Shown here piece after piece: positions 5,510 to 5,620 of a stretch of DNA of 5,620 bases (position 1 is the first letter of the stretch; every line of letters begins with the position of its first letter). Below the pieces are notes generated by a model. That model searched no databases. It saw nothing but the letters and a program-made list of their open reading frames with translations, and was not told the DNA's origin. Source of the DNA: an uncultured Pirellulaceae bacterium (lineage in GTDB: Bacteria > Planctomycetota > Planctomycetia > Pirellulales > Pirellulaceae). Where the stretch lies: NCBI GenBank assembly GCA_934255105.1, contig CAKQNH010000374.1:1-5620 (forward strand), read 5' to 3'. The position numbers were made by a program, and so were the translations under genes.

Positions 5510-5620
5510 ATGCAGTGGAAAGAGTTTCTTGAAAAATTTGGCTCATCAGAAGAATTAGTGGGTAGTCAATCGATTCAAGAATGGAGTTTGATAGGTTTTC
5601 CAAGGCATGTTCGCCACAGC
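5510..5620 (+). CDS. Start of an unrecognised gene running off the window
   Basis: An open frame of 37 codons starts at ATG 5510 (MQWKEFLEKFG, then WSLIGFPRHVRHS) and has no stop before the window ends. It is divergent from the minus-strand cluster. Codon use is more AT-rich than in the other genes here (many aaa, gaa, ttt, tca, tta), which may indicate an accessory or acquired gene. No strong ribosome-binding site is visible; only a weak purine patch, ggcaaag, lies upstream. The fragment is too short to assign a family. Confidence 0.5.
   Translation, partial: MQWKEFLEKFGSSEELVGSQSIQEWSLIGFPRHVRHS

Overview
The window looks like a piece of a planctomycete chromosome, probably from the Pirellulaceae (Rhodopirellula/Blastopirellula-like). 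This is an inference from protein style, not from a marker gene. The clues are a Wza-like polysaccharide-export domain at the left, a secreted PhoD-like metallophosphatase, a leader resembling secreted right-handed beta-helix proteins, GTG starts, and base composition a little above half G+C by eye. There is no rRNA, tRNA, CRISPR array, or recognisable transposase or integrase gene.

Layout. On the + strand, 160-885 is the 3' part of a gene ending in a polysaccharide-export (Poly_export) domain; its true 5' end is unclear. It converges on a minus-strand cluster. The gap between them (886-1203) holds a 185-bp element with 33-bp terminal inverted repeats, followed by two small hairpins. The minus-strand cluster reads from right to left. 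It starts with a small secreted protein that looks like an internally deleted beta-helix protein (5282-4890). Next come a multi-pass membrane protein (4819-3953) and a secreted PhoD-like phosphatase (3946-2078). After a 97-bp gap comes an exported beta-class carbonic anhydrase (1980-1204). The membrane protein and the phosphatase are separated by only six bases, and the phosphatase ribosome-binding site overlaps the end of the upstream gene. Those two are almost certainly co-transcribed and probably translationally coupled.

The right end (5283-5620) is intergenic and more AT-rich toward the edge. It contains a 5'-leader hairpin, a REP-like 9-bp inverted repeat plus a third copy of its core, and a 7-bp inverted repeat that could be an operator. 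It ends with the start of a + strand gene that runs off the window.

How the genes might work together: every cluster product appears to act outside the cytoplasm or in the membrane. This fits an envelope or extracellular polymer/phosphate role, but nothing in the sequence fixes a substrate. The cluster does not amount to a clear new defence or mobile system. The points most worth a second look are the inverted-repeat element, the apparently deleted beta-helix gene, the missing cysteine ligand in the PhoD-like enzyme, and the REP-like/operator-like structures at the right end.
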